64,000 nucleotides of DNA from an uncultured Muribaculaceae bacterium (GTDB lineage Bacteria > Bacteroidota > Bacteroidia > Bacteroidales > Muribaculaceae). The stretch spans positions 1 to 64,000 of the forward strand of contig CAJUPY010000010.1 of assembly GCA_910588035.1 (NCBI GenBank), given 5' to 3'. Both the position numbers and the translations under genes were made by a program. This document shows positions 1 to 7,804 of the stretch, in pieces (the first letter of the stretch is position 1; every line of letters begins with the position of its first letter). Under the pieces are notes generated by a model. It saw only the letters and a list, made by a program, of their open reading frames with translations, made no database searches and was not told the origin of the DNA.

Positions 1-26
1 GCAACTCTTGATTTTCAATGAGTTGC
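1..26 (-). terminator. Hairpin outside attL, probable ancestral tRNA-Leu terminator
   Basis: GCAACTC (1-7) can pair with GAGTTGC (20-26). Read on the minus strand, it follows directly after the att copy that carries the tRNA 3' end. Before insertion this hairpin would therefore have lain just downstream of tRNA-Leu, where a terminator is expected. The U-tract would be outside the window, so this is inference. Confidence 0.4.
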
Positions 27-30
27 GGGA

Positions 31-50
31 TTTTACAGTGCCCAGAACAG
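31..50. repeat. attL: 20-bp copy of the tRNA-Leu 3' end
   Basis: ttttacagtgcccagaacag is identical to 13962-13981. The right copy is the 3' end of an intact tRNA-Leu gene: the acceptor strand, the discriminator and part of the T stem. The left copy lies just outside the integrase gene. This is the classical footprint of a tyrosine-recombinase element integrated in a tRNA 3' end. Confidence 0.88.
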
Positions 51-167
51 AACTAATGTGATTACTTTCTATTACATTGAAATACCGCTTATATTACACT
101 GATATAGTGTATTATACAACTGGTGCTTTTTCTTTCATGGAGTTTTGAAGTGTTAAAAATGAGGAAT

Positions 168-191
168 TTTGCACGTAAATTTGCACGTAAA
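168..191. repeat. Left arm-type integrase sites, tandem TTTGCACGTAAA
   Basis: Two exact, head-to-tail copies of TTTGCACGTAAA (168-179 and 180-191). Near copies occur at the other end of the element (13891-13912). Direct repeats inside both att ends are the expected arm-type binding sites of a lambda-type integrase. The second copy overlaps the -33 box of the integrase promoter. Confidence 0.62.
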
Positions 192-211
192 GCGTGTTTG
201 AGTTATATTTG
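180..211 (+). promoter_or_regulatory. Integrase promoter (Bacteroidota type)
   Basis: TTTG at 180-183 and TATATTTG at 204-211 are 20 bases apart and match the Bacteroidota -33/-7 consensus. Transcription would start near 218, which supports the ATG at 284 as the start of the integrase. Confidence 0.6.
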
Positions 212-283
212 CAGTGGGATTGCGTGCTGCTACGTTCAGTGGCTGTGATTCCATCTGATTTTAACCCTTTAATTCTCTCCAAT

Positions 284-1678
284 ATGGCTACATTCCGATT
301 TGAGCTAGACCATCGTCCGACAAGAAACAAGACCTACAACCTTTACCTGATGGTGACGGTGGGTAAGAAGCGCACCAAAAAGAAAACCGGTATTCAACTG
401 AAACACATTGACGATTTCAATCCGTCGTGCAAGGGCAATAACTGGATTCGTGCAAATGTGCTCGATGCGAAAGCTCTCAATGAGCAGTTGCGGCTTATGT
501 TGGTCAAGGCGCAGGAAACATACAATGAGCTTGAAGATGATGGCGAGGTATCATCGGCCCGTATTATCAAGACTATGGACAAGGAGATTGTCTCGCCTTC
601 ATTCCTTGCCTTTGCCCGTGAACGAGCGAAAGAGATTGAGGAGGAGGGTGGATTCAGGAATATGCGCAAGTATGTAGGGCTTTGCAATAAACTCGACGCT
701 TTCCGTAAGAAGATGCGTATGCACGACATCACGATGGAAGACCTGACGGTGGAGTTCCTGACCAAGTTCAACAATTTTCTCCACAAGTGGAAGAATGAGA
801 AGAATCCCGAAAAGTTGCTCCACCCGAATACCATAGAGGTGCAACTCAACATCTTCAAGACTCTCGTTAACCGCGCAATCAATCTCGGTTATATGTCGGC
901 CGACAAAAATCCCTTCTTGAAATTCTCATACAAGGGTGTGCCTACTATGAAAGAGAAGTTGGAAATGGCGGAGATTCAGCGCATCATCAATCTCGACTTG
1001 CCGGAAGGCTCGCTGATATGGAACGTAAGGAATTATTTCCTGTTCAGTTTCTACTGCGCCGGAATCCGCGCCGCCGACTTCATTCAGTTGCGCTGGCGCA
1101 ATGTGTCTTCCGAGGGCCGACTGACTTATTCAATGGATAAGAACGGTAAATTCCGTGACATTGTCCTCGTGCCGCAGGCATTGGAGATTTTGAGGCATTA
1201 TTTCCGACCGGATGCCAAACCTGATGATTATATCTTCCCACTGCTCGACAATACGGCTCCGTATGCGAAATATGTTACTACCGCAGATAAGAAGACAATC
1301 ACACCGGATATGCGCAAAACGCTCTATGCCGCTGTCTCCGCGAAGAATGCTCTCATCAACAAATACCTGAAAAAGATTGCAGAGAAAGCGGAAATCAGCA
1401 AGAATGTATCGTTTCACATCTCTCGCCATTCATTCGCCAAAGTTGCAAAGGAAACCGGACTTGACAGCGGTATAGTTAAAGAACTGTTGGCACACAGCAA
1501 CCTTGCCACCACCGAGCGATATATGGGTAACTTCGATACTCAGAAAACTGATAACGCCCTTATCAACCTTTTCGGCGGCGTTGAGAAGCCCAAGGATAAG
1601 AAAGAGGAGGTAATTGAGGCGCTGAAAGGAATGTCACCCGAAGAGATAGCCGCCATACTCTCGGCAATTCAAAAATAG
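284..1678 (+). CDS. Tyrosine recombinase / integrase of the element
   Basis: Site-specific recombinase that would integrate and excise the element at the tRNA-Leu 3' end. It has an N-terminal arm-binding region, a SAM-like core-binding domain (about residues 100-220) and a C-terminal catalytic domain. The catalytic set is visible: Arg in CAGIRAADF (about 260), Lys in MDKNGK, HxxR in HISRHSF (about 377), His in LLAHSN (about 402) and the nucleophile Tyr in TERYMG (about 412). Length 464 aa is usual for Bacteroidota element integrases. The reading frame is open from 194, but a promoter lies across 180-211 and the protein sequence becomes family-like only from MATFRFELD, so the start at 284 is chosen. 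Confidence 0.92.
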   Translation: MATFRFELDHRPTRNKTYNLYLMVTVGKKRTKKKTGIQLKHIDDFNPSCKGNNWIRANVLDAKALNEQLRLMLVKAQETYNELEDDGEVSSARIIKTMDKEIVSPSFLAFARERAKEIEEEGGFRNMRKYVGLCNKLDAFRKKMRMHDITMEDLTVEFLTKFNNFLHKWKNEKNPEKLLHPNTIEVQLNIFKTLVNRAINLGYMSADKNPFLKFSYKGVPTMKEKLEMAEIQRIINLDLPEGSLIWNVRNYFLFSFYCAGIRAADFIQLRWRNVSSEGRLTYSMDKNGKFRDIVLVPQALEILRHYFRPDAKPDDYIFPLLDNTAPYAKYVTTADKKTITPDMRKTLYAAVSAKNALINKYLKKIAEKAEISKNVSFHISRHSFAKVAKETGLDSGIVKELLAHSNLATTERYMGNFDTQKTDNALINLFGGVEKPKDKKEEVIEALKGMSPEEIAAILSAIQK

Positions 1679-1783
1679 TTATATTCGCGAGTCGGCAAAT
1701 ATCGTATTTCGAGCTTTAGCTCGGTGCGCGATTCTGAAAGAAATTTGACCGACCGACAAATAATTCGTAAATTCGCAATCGCC

Positions 1784-2920
1784 ATGAAGATAGAAAAATT
1801 CTCATCGAACCCGACAACCGACTATAGCGTTGCGGTCAACACCATAAAAGAAGCCATTCTCCGCAGTCAGTATCAGGCGGCGAGGTTGGTCAACCGTGAA
1901 ATGCTGTCGCTATATTACGGCATCGGACGATATATCTCTGCCAATTCCCGTGAAGGATTCTGGGGAACTGGCGCCATCAAGACCATTTCTGAACGACTGC
2001 GCAAGGAACTCCCCGGACTGAAAGGGTTCTCGGAAAGCAGTCTCAAGAATATGAGAATGTTCTATGAAGAATGGTCTCCAGTCTTTGAATCAAAGGACAC
2101 GTTGGCTATTTCGCCAATCATGATTGGCGAAATAGAGACCACTCTATTGCTATCACCCAAATCGCCAATCACGATTGACGATTTGGAGTTATTTGGCAAT
2201 TTGAGTTTTACTCATCATGTCAGAATCTTGAATGGCGAAAAAGACGTTCACAAACGCTGGAAATATATTAAACTGGCTCTTGAAAACAAGTGGGATACAC
2301 GTTTCCTCCAGCAGCAAATCAAAGAAAATGTCGCCGACCATTACGGTGTGATGCCATCCAATTTCGGAGTGACCATCAAAGACAGCCGCGATGCCATCAA
2401 GGCCCTCAGTATGTTTAAGGACGAATATCTCCTCGACTTCATCAACACCGAAGAAATCGGCATCCGCGACTATCAGGATATTGATGAGCGAGTGGTAGAG
2501 AAAGAGATTGTTCACAACATCAAGAAGTTCATCATGACTTTCGGGCGCGATTTTGCTTTCGTCGGCAATCAATATCATCTTGAGGTTTTCTCTCACGACT
2601 TCTTCCCCGACCTGCTTTTCTTCAACCGCGAGTTGAATTGTCTTGTAGTCGTGGAACTGAAAACCGGCGATTTCAAGACCAGCTATCTCGCCCAGCTGAT
2701 GACTTATCTGCGTATTCTCGATGATAAGGTAAAGAAGCCCCATGAAAATCCATCAATCGGTATCGTGCTTTGCAAGACCGCTGACAAAGACTTCGTTGAA
2801 TACGTAATTCAGGACTACGCCAAGCCGATGGGCGTAGCCACTTACCGCATGAACTCCGATATGCCTGAGAAACTACGCGAGGCATTGCCAGATGTGGAAG
2901 ACCTAAAAAAATTGCTGTAA
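1784..2920 (+). CDS. DUF1016 (YhcG-type) PD-(D/E)xK nuclease family protein
   Basis: 378 aa. The N-terminal DUF1016 domain (SQYQAARLVNREMLSLYYGIGRYIS, conserved in YhcG proteins) is followed by a C-terminal nuclease-like domain with FPDLLFF (about 274) and VVELKTGDF (about 289), the D and ExK of a PD-(D/E)xK site. These proteins often accompany type I restriction systems on mobile elements and are proposed to act in defence or DNA processing; the exact role is not known. The ATG at 1784 is preferred over an in-frame GTG at 1724, since homology starts after it. The linker (about residues 108-134) is encoded by two long DNA palindromes. Confidence 0.85.
   Translation: MKIEKFSSNPTTDYSVAVNTIKEAILRSQYQAARLVNREMLSLYYGIGRYISANSREGFWGTGAIKTISERLRKELPGLKGFSESSLKNMRMFYEEWSPVFESKDTLAISPIMIGEIETTLLLSPKSPITIDDLELFGNLSFTHHVRILNGEKDVHKRWKYIKLALENKWDTRFLQQQIKENVADHYGVMPSNFGVTIKDSRDAIKALSMFKDEYLLDFINTEEIGIRDYQDIDERVVEKEIVHNIKKFIMTFGRDFAFVGNQYHLEVFSHDFFPDLLFFNRELNCLVVVELKTGDFKTSYLAQLMTYLRILDDKVKKPHENPSIGIVLCKTADKDFVEYVIQDYAKPMGVATYRMNSDMPEKLREALPDVEDLKKLL
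2106..2185. repeat. Two related long palindromes inside the DUF1016 gene
   Basis: Bases 2106-2135 are a perfect 30-bp inverted repeat centred on CAATCATGATTG. Bases 2158-2185 form a near-perfect relative with the shared core CGCCAATCA. Both are translated in frame (residues about 108-134), in the linker between the two domains, so they do not disrupt the protein. Confidence 0.8.
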
Positions 2921-3001
2921 CCAAGCCGTGGCAACGGGATTTGATACAAATTTCAACGCCGTTTGAACATGCTATCTCAGCTTTCAGCGGAACGGAAAAT
3001 G

Positions 3002-3115
3002 GGGAGTGCGACTTCGGAGCACTCCCTTTACATTGCAAGGTTGTTTTGTGGGGCCTCGGTTCCCCAAAACCTTTTGAGTTACTCAAAAGACACCTTGCTA
3101 TGTTCATGTGAACAT
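3002..3115. other. Compact multi-hairpin block, possible structured RNA or DNA-processing site
   Basis: Hairpin 1: GGGAGTGC (3002-3009) with GCACTCCC (3019-3026). Then an outer stem GCAAGGT (3035-3041) with ACCTTGC (3092-3098) encloses two hairpins: GGGG (3050-3053)/CCCC (3062-3065) and CTTTTGAG (3071-3078)/CTCAAAAG (3082-3089), giving a three-way junction. Hairpin 4: ATGTTCA (3100-3106)/TGAACAT (3109-3115). It could be a non-coding RNA, an origin of transfer or a recombination site. The structure is read by eye and the function is unknown. Confidence 0.5.
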
Positions 3116-3141
3116 CCTGCATATTATAACTGATGATTGCA

Positions 3142-3250
3142 ATGCGGAATAGGTTTGTTGCCACAGAAATTATGAGATTTATCGGCATGAAGCCAAGACA
3201 GGAGGTGGAAAACACGCGGAAAAATGCGGAAATATGGGTGCTTTATGCGG
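3142..3250. repeat. Recurrent A(C/T)GCGGAA motifs
   Basis: ATGCGGAA occurs at 3142-3149 and 3224-3231, ACGCGGAA at 3214-3221 (10 bases from its neighbour, in tandem) and ATGCGG at 3245-3250. They lie between the hairpin block and promoter P1 and could be binding sites for the element's helix-turn-helix protein. The motif is short, so chance cannot be excluded. Confidence 0.35.
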
Positions 3251-3258
3251 TCGAGCTA

Positions 3259-3299
3259 TGCAAATATTTGGAAATCTGAATGATTGGATTATATATTTG
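3259..3299 (+). promoter_or_regulatory. Promoter P1 with 18-bp repeat
   Basis: The 18-mer TGCAAATATTTGGAAATC (3259-3276) contains the -33 TTTG (3267-3270). TATATTTG (3292-3299) is the -7 box, spaced 21 bases. The same 18-mer and spacing recur at 3975-4015. No clear gene follows within 800 bases, so the transcript would be a long leader or a non-coding RNA. Confidence 0.5.
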
Positions 3300-3974
3300 C
3301 AAAGAATTTGATTGACAAACCTACAAATAGGGCGTTCAATATACTAATCTTCGGAACGGCACTTCTATTTTTGTGTTTGTCCATTGAATTATCTATAATC
3401 CAATGTGTTAGCAATCTTGTTGAGCTATCAACCGATTAAAAAGTCAATTTATTGAACAATAGATTCCTAAGTTCCTCAATTCCTAAGGTACTTATGTACG
3501 GATGTCCATGTCCAAAGTGGATTCGCACCTGTATAAATGGCGAAAATACGGCCATATCCATACTTTTTGCGGTTACGTGCTGACAAATATTCCAATGTGG
3601 ATTAGTGTGGATACTAATATTTCAATCCGTATTTATGGATGCCATGTAAGAGATATGTATTTCTTTCAATGCCCATTGATATTAAAATCCATATATTATT
3701 TTTACCATACAGATTTTTATAAATCGTTGGCTACTGAGATATTTCTACATTCATATAGATACTAAGATACAATTATAGTTCTTACTATTCAGACAGCGAT
3801 ATATAAACATATTTCTCTTAATATTTTGGATATAGGTCTATAAGGACTTATGGACATATGGGCCATACGCTGCAATACGAGAAATGGCAGATAATTATCG
3901 GAAAAATCTATTGGATGTTGGCTGTTTTTATGTGGCCAAATGCGGCTATAGATATACTTTGCGCGTCCAAGGGG

Positions 3975-4015
3975 TGCAAATATTTGGAAATCCGCACCTC
4001 CCGATATTATTTTTG
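3975..4015 (+). promoter_or_regulatory. Promoter P2, copy of P1, ahead of the helix-turn-helix gene
   Basis: Second exact copy of TGCAAATATTTGGAAATC (3975-3992), with -33 TTTG at 3983-3986 and -7 TATTTTTG at 4008-4015, again 21 bases apart. It would start transcription about 165 bases before the helix-turn-helix gene at 4188. Confidence 0.55.
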
Positions 4016-4187
4016 CATTGCGACTAAGATTAAATGAGGGGCAATTTGGCCCCTTCAATACCAAACTGCATCCTTTCTTATGTTGGATGCCACACCTTGA
4101 GACACCGGCAACTTCATCCTCCGACTGTTTTTTTCATTGGAGAAGAAGTTGAAATTGGCAGCCTCGACTGCTGAAACATAAACACGA

Positions 4188-4502
4188 ATGAGCAAAAGCT
4201 CGCCACCGTCAACAATCTCACCCATCACAATGGTCATGATTCCACAGGAAGAATGGCAGTCACTCAACGACAAGCTCGACCGCCTCGCCGAGATGATTGA
4301 GAACCGCAACGCTTCCGACCGCGACGCCGAGTGGCTGGAATCCGAAGCCGCGCGAAAACTACTCGGAGTCTCGTCCAAGACATGGCAGAACTACCGCGAC
4401 CAGCGCGTCATCCCCTTCTCCCAAATCGGCCGCAAAATTTACGTCAACCGCACCGACCTGGACGCCTACCTCCGCTCCCATCGCATCGACGAAGTGAAAT
4501 GA
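4188..4502 (+). CDS. Helix-turn-helix protein, excisionase/regulator-like
   Basis: 104 aa. An N-terminal coiled stretch (EEWQSLNDKLDRLAEMIENR) is followed by a MerR/excisionase-type helix-turn-helix: SEAARKLLGVSSKTWQNYRD, then the wing IPFSQIGRKIYVNRTDLDAYL. Such proteins are frequent on Bacteroidota integrative elements, where they act as recombination directionality factors or regulators. The ATG at 4233 (MVMIPQEEW) is an alternative start that begins closer to the conserved part. It lies between the control region and the hsd operon, so it may regulate either excision or hsd expression. Confidence 0.75.
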   Translation: MSKSSPPSTISPITMVMIPQEEWQSLNDKLDRLAEMIENRNASDRDAEWLESEAARKLLGVSSKTWQNYRDQRVIPFSQIGRKIYVNRTDLDAYLRSHRIDEVK

Positions 4503-4539
4503 GCCTAAATTTTGAGGGACAGGGCGTTTAGTCCCAAAT

Positions 4540-4575
4540 AACAATCGGTTATGTTTTCCGGCATAACCGATTGTT
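4540..4575. terminator. Hairpin between the helix-turn-helix gene and hsdM
   Basis: Perfect 14-bp inverted repeat, AACAATCGGTTATG (4540-4553) with CATAACCGATTGTT (4562-4575). No good U-tract follows in either direction, so it may be a weak terminator or an operator. Its right arm overlaps the presumed -33 element of the hsd promoter. Confidence 0.45.
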
Positions 4576-4600
4576 GTCTCAAAAATTCTTTGTAACTTTG
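4571..4600 (+). promoter_or_regulatory. Probable hsdMSR promoter
   Basis: TTG at 4571-4573 and TAACTTTG at 4593-4600 with a 19-base spacer fit the Bacteroidota consensus. The predicted leader before hsdM is about 145 nt. Confidence 0.45.
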
Positions 4601-4612
4601 TAATTAGGAATA

Positions 4613-4721
4613 GTAACGTCTATCTGAAAATGACCAACTAATAATAAAAGACCTACGGCGCGAGCCGAAAACCCTTTGAATACTCCTTAGTAGTCGTTAC
4701 AGGCTTTGGTCGGCCTTCAGA
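4613..4721 (+). promoter_or_regulatory. Folded leader of the hsd operon (candidate)
   Basis: TCTGAA (4623-4628) and GACCAA (4632-4637) can pair with TTCAGA (4716-4721) and TTGGTC (4706-4711), enclosing a CGGC-GCGA-GCCG tetraloop hairpin (4656-4667). An alternative pairing is GTAACG (4613-4618) with CGTTAC (4695-4700). This could be a regulatory leader. It does not match a known riboswitch class that I can recognise. Confidence 0.3.
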
Positions 4722-4749
4722 TGCTACGAAGGTGTTTTCGATATTGATT

Positions 4750-6642
4750 ATGGCAGACCAATCCTCAATAAAGCAGCTTGAGGCCGACCTTTGGAGTGCG
4801 GCTGACGTATTGCGTTCGAGTGCCAACCTGAATGCGAATCAATATTGTATGCCGGTGCTGGGCCTATTGTTCTTGAAGTATGCCTACGGGCGATACAAGA
4901 GAGTCGAGGCAGAGCTGATGAAAAACCGTCCGTCACGCGGAGGGGTGAAGCTGCCTGTCACGACGCAGGACTTCCGTGCCAAAAGTGCACTTTTTCTACC
5001 TCGTGAGGCTCAATATGATTATCTGCTTAATCTGCCGGGCAATATCGCCTCTGCAAATATCGTTGATGAGCAAAACCGCCAATTGACGAGCCTCGGTGAT
5101 GTGGTCAACTACGCCATGCGACTTATTGAGCAACAGACCAATCAATTGAAGGGTATCCTCCCCGACACATACAACATCATCAACGATGAGGTCCTTGCCA
5201 AATTGCTTCGCATTTTCAACAACAACAAGTTGGAACAGGTTGGTGGTGATGTCATAGGGCGCATCTACGAATATTTCACCGGCAAATTTTCCAAGGCTAT
5301 TGCCGATGATGATGGTGTGTTCTTCACGCCAAAGTCGTTGGTACAGATGATTGTCAATATCATTGAACCCTCTCACGGCACAGTTCTTGACCCGGCTTGT
5401 GGTAGTGGCGGTATGTTTGTGCAGTCAGGCGACTTCGTCAACAATCATGGCATTAACGCAAACTCTGCCCTTACATTTTATGGGCAGGAAAAGGTGACAT
5501 TCAATGCTCGTCTATGCTTGATGAATATGGCCGTCCACGGACTGAATGCCATTATCAAGAGTGGCGATGAAGCCAATACCTACACTCAGGATGCCCATAA
5601 CCTCGTCGGTGAGTGCGACTTTGTGATGGCAAATCCACCATTCAATGTGAATGGTGTCGAGGAGGCGGCTGTTTCCGGCTCAAACCGTCTGCCGTTCGGT
5701 CTCCCTGCTGTAAACAAAGACAAAGAAATCAGTAACGCCAATTATCTTTGGATTCAGTATTTTTACGCTTATCTCAACGAAACCGGACGCGCTGGATTCG
5801 TCATGGCGTCGTCGGCTACAGATTCTCAAAGCAAGGATAGGACAATCCGGGAAAAATTGGTCAAAACGGGGCATGTTGATTGCCTTATCTCAGTAGCCAA
5901 CAATTTTTTCTATACGCTGACTTTGCCATGTACCCTTTGGTTCTTTGACAAAAACAAGCGTGAAGAAAATCGTGATAAGATTTTGTTCATTGATTCTCGC
6001 AACTATTACACCGTTGTAGAGAAAACCCTCAATGAGTGGAATGAATGGCAGATGCGCAATATCAACGCCATCGTTTGGCTCTATCGTGGCGAAACAGATA
6101 AATACCGTAATCTGATTTCCACATATAGGATGTGGCTCAATGACTTCTTTAATCGCTATGACAACGCTGCACTTCACCCTGAGGAGCAATCGTGGCAAGC
6201 ATACCGTGAGGGTATCGAGGCAACACTTGCATGTTTCAAAGGGAATCTAAAGAAGCTCGGAGCCGATATGAAATCAACTCGCAAGCGCAAGGAGAAAGCG
6301 GAACTGAAAGAGTTGGTTGAGAAAACAACAATGCAGGTTGCCGAAATCGCCGAGGCTCTTGACGTGATAAATCAACTCATTTGGCTTATTGATAAGTTCG
6401 GCGAGGACGGAATGTATCGCGATATTCCCGGCTTATGCCGCATCGCAGACATCTCCGAAGTCGAGGGAAAGAATTTCTCACTTACTCCCGGAGCATACAC
6501 AGGAGCGGAGGAAGCTGCTTCAGATGATGTTCACTTCACAGCCAGAATGAAAGAGATACATGCCGAACTTGAAAAGTTGCAGAATGAGTCGGCACAGATA
6601 TTCGCCACAATCAAAGCAAACGAGTCGCTGCTATGGAAATGA
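4750..6642 (+). CDS. hsdM: Type I restriction-modification DNA methyltransferase subunit HsdM
   Basis: N6-adenine methyltransferase of a type I system. With HsdS it methylates the host recognition sequence using S-adenosylmethionine, and it is also needed for the HsdMSR restriction complex. The N-terminal HsdM_N helices are followed by a methyltransferase domain with the SAM motif DPACGSGGMF (about 214) and catalytic NPPF (about 294). The C-terminal part is long, helical and lysine/glutamate-rich, probably contacting HsdS. The ATG at 4750 (MADQSSIKQLEADLW) is chosen over a GTG at 4732, since HsdM homology begins there. 630 aa is long but normal for this subgroup. Its end overlaps hsdS by 10 bases, indicating coupling. 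Confidence 0.93.
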   Translation: MADQSSIKQLEADLWSAADVLRSSANLNANQYCMPVLGLLFLKYAYGRYKRVEAELMKNRPSRGGVKLPVTTQDFRAKSALFLPREAQYDYLLNLPGNIASANIVDEQNRQLTSLGDVVNYAMRLIEQQTNQLKGILPDTYNIINDEVLAKLLRIFNNNKLEQVGGDVIGRIYEYFTGKFSKAIADDDGVFFTPKSLVQMIVNIIEPSHGTVLDPACGSGGMFVQSGDFVNNHGINANSALTFYGQEKVTFNARLCLMNMAVHGLNAIIKSGDEANTYTQDAHNLVGECDFVMANPPFNVNGVEEAAVSGSNRLPFGLPAVNKDKEISNANYLWIQYFYAYLNETGRAGFVMASSATDSQSKDRTIREKLVKTGHVDCLISVANNFFYTLTLPCTLWFFDKNKREENRDKILFIDSRNYYTVVEKTLNEWNEWQMRNINAIVWLYRGETDKYRNLISTYRMWLNDFFNRYDNAALHPEEQSWQAYREGIEATLACFKGNLKKLGADMKSTRKRKEKAELKELVEKTTMQVAEIAEALDVINQLIWLIDKFGEDGMYRDIPGLCRIADISEVEGKNFSLTPGAYTGAEEAASDDVHFTARMKEIHAELEKLQNESAQIFATIKANESLLWK

Positions 6643-7802
6643 AAACAATTCACATAGGCGACCTCGGAGATATTATAACAGGTAGCACTCCATCGAAAAA
6701 GAATCTAGACAACTACGGGGATTATGCGTTGTGGATAAAACCCACCGACATAAATCCTGACGAAAAGTATACCACTGTTGTCGAAGAAATGTTTTCAGAG
6801 AAAGCTGCTCATGATTGCCGTAGCCGCATGGTTCCGGCAAAGTCTGTTTGCGTGCCTTGCATCGGCACAGTCGGGACGAAGCTCACTATGACTCCTTGTG
6901 ACTGCTTTGTCAATCAGTCAATCAATGCAGTTGTGCCAAATGAAGACTATGATAATGACTACGTTTATTATCTGCTTCACAACTTTTTGCCGACACTCAA
7001 ATCATATAACAAAGGTACTGCCTCTGGCCGTGAGTACATTGCGAAGTCTGCCTTTGAAAACATAGAAATTAAAGTCCATTCTGACTTCAATATTCAGCGT
7101 AGGATAGGCAAAATACTTTCTTCCTATGATGATATGATTGACAACTGCAAGAAGCAGATTGCATTGCTCGAAGAAGCTGCTCAACGACTATATCGAGAAT
7201 GGTTCGTCGATATGCGTTTCCCCGGCCATGAATCAGCTATAATAGATTGTAACGGCCTGTACGAAGGTTGGAAATTATGTAATTTATGCAATGTTTTTAA
7301 TATTGAATATGGCAAGACCTTGCCAACATCCAAACTTCATCAAGATGGTGCTTATCCAGTCTATGGTTCTTCTGGTTATATTGGTCAATACGATAAGCAA
7401 AATATTACTGATTATCGCGTTCTGATTACGAGTAGAGGAAACGGCTCTGGAAAAATTCATAGAACATATCATAAAGAATGTTTTGTGACGAACAATTCAT
7501 TTATTGTATCATGTCAGGACGAATATAGCGATATTCCTCTATCATATATATTCTTTTGCCTAAAGCAACTTCAATTAACACGAATTGTAGGAGGTTCTGC
7601 ACAGCCACAATTGACAAATGCTATGTTGGAAAACGTTGAATTTGTTTTGCCAAGAAAGGATTTGATTAAAAATTTTGGGCAAATTGTAGAAGAATATTTC
7701 GGACATGTTAACATTCTGAAAACACTCCAAGAAAATTGTCTTTCAGCAAAAGAACTAATTCTCCCTCGCCTCATATCCGGCGACATTAAAATAGACGCAT
7801 AA
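6633..7802 (+). CDS. hsdS: Type I restriction-modification specificity subunit HsdS
   Basis: 389 aa with two target-recognition domains separated by conserved helices, the normal HsdS layout. TRD1 begins IHIGDLGDIITGSTPSK. The central conserved helix includes RRIGKILSSYDDMIDNCKK and the following REWFVDMRFPG. TRD2 (from about residue 210) contains YGSSGYIGQYDK and SAQPQLTNAMLENV, and the C-terminal repeat helix ends in LILPRLISGDIKI. The DNA of TRD2 is much more AT-rich than TRD1 (20/60 or so GC against 33/60 in sampled lines), suggesting that TRD2 was swapped in. It overlaps hsdM and sits 2 bases before hsdR. No inverted partial hsdS copy is present. Confidence 0.92.
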   Translation: MEMKTIHIGDLGDIITGSTPSKKNLDNYGDYALWIKPTDINPDEKYTTVVEEMFSEKAAHDCRSRMVPAKSVCVPCIGTVGTKLTMTPCDCFVNQSINAVVPNEDYDNDYVYYLLHNFLPTLKSYNKGTASGREYIAKSAFENIEIKVHSDFNIQRRIGKILSSYDDMIDNCKKQIALLEEAAQRLYREWFVDMRFPGHESAIIDCNGLYEGWKLCNLCNVFNIEYGKTLPTSKLHQDGAYPVYGSSGYIGQYDKQNITDYRVLITSRGNGSGKIHRTYHKECFVTNNSFIVSCQDEYSDIPLSYIFFCLKQLQLTRIVGGSAQPQLTNAMLENVEFVLPRKDLIKNFGQIVEEYFGHVNILKTLQENCLSAKELILPRLISGDIKIDA

Positions 7803-7804
7803 TT

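Larger units (their letters stand above)
2921..4187. other. Non-coding control region of the element
   Basis: No convincing gene is present. Open frames here (for example 3502-3765 and 2673-3215 on the minus strand) are short, of odd composition and lack family features. The region holds a hairpin cluster (3002-3115), short A(C/T)GCGGAA repeats (3142-3250), two near-identical promoters (3267-3299 and 3983-4015) and an AT-rich stretch (3300-3960) with scattered TATGGAT/ATCCATA motifs. Confidence 0.6.

Noticed and set aside
194..283. Upstream extension of the integrase
   Set aside because: It overlaps the consensus promoter and att-side repeats and has no similarity to integrase N-termini.
2673..3215. 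Minus-strand open frame of 180 codons
   Set aside because: It overlaps the conserved nuclease end of the DUF1016 gene and the hairpin block, and the protein has no family features.
3502..3765. Plus-strand open frame of 87 codons in the AT-rich spacer
   Set aside because: The sequence is unusual, rich in His/Tyr/Ile, with no ribosome site or homology seen; a chance frame in AT-rich DNA is likelier.
2921..4187. CRISPR array
   Set aside because: The repeats are short, few and irregularly spaced, and no cas gene is present.
3789..4378. Two minus-strand open frames
   Set aside because: They cover promoter P2 and the helix-turn-helix gene on the other strand and look like shadows.
6633..7802. 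Possible phase-variable hsdS inversion system
   Set aside because: No second or truncated hsdS and no inverted repeats around the TRDs were found in the window; the only recombinase is at the far end of the element.
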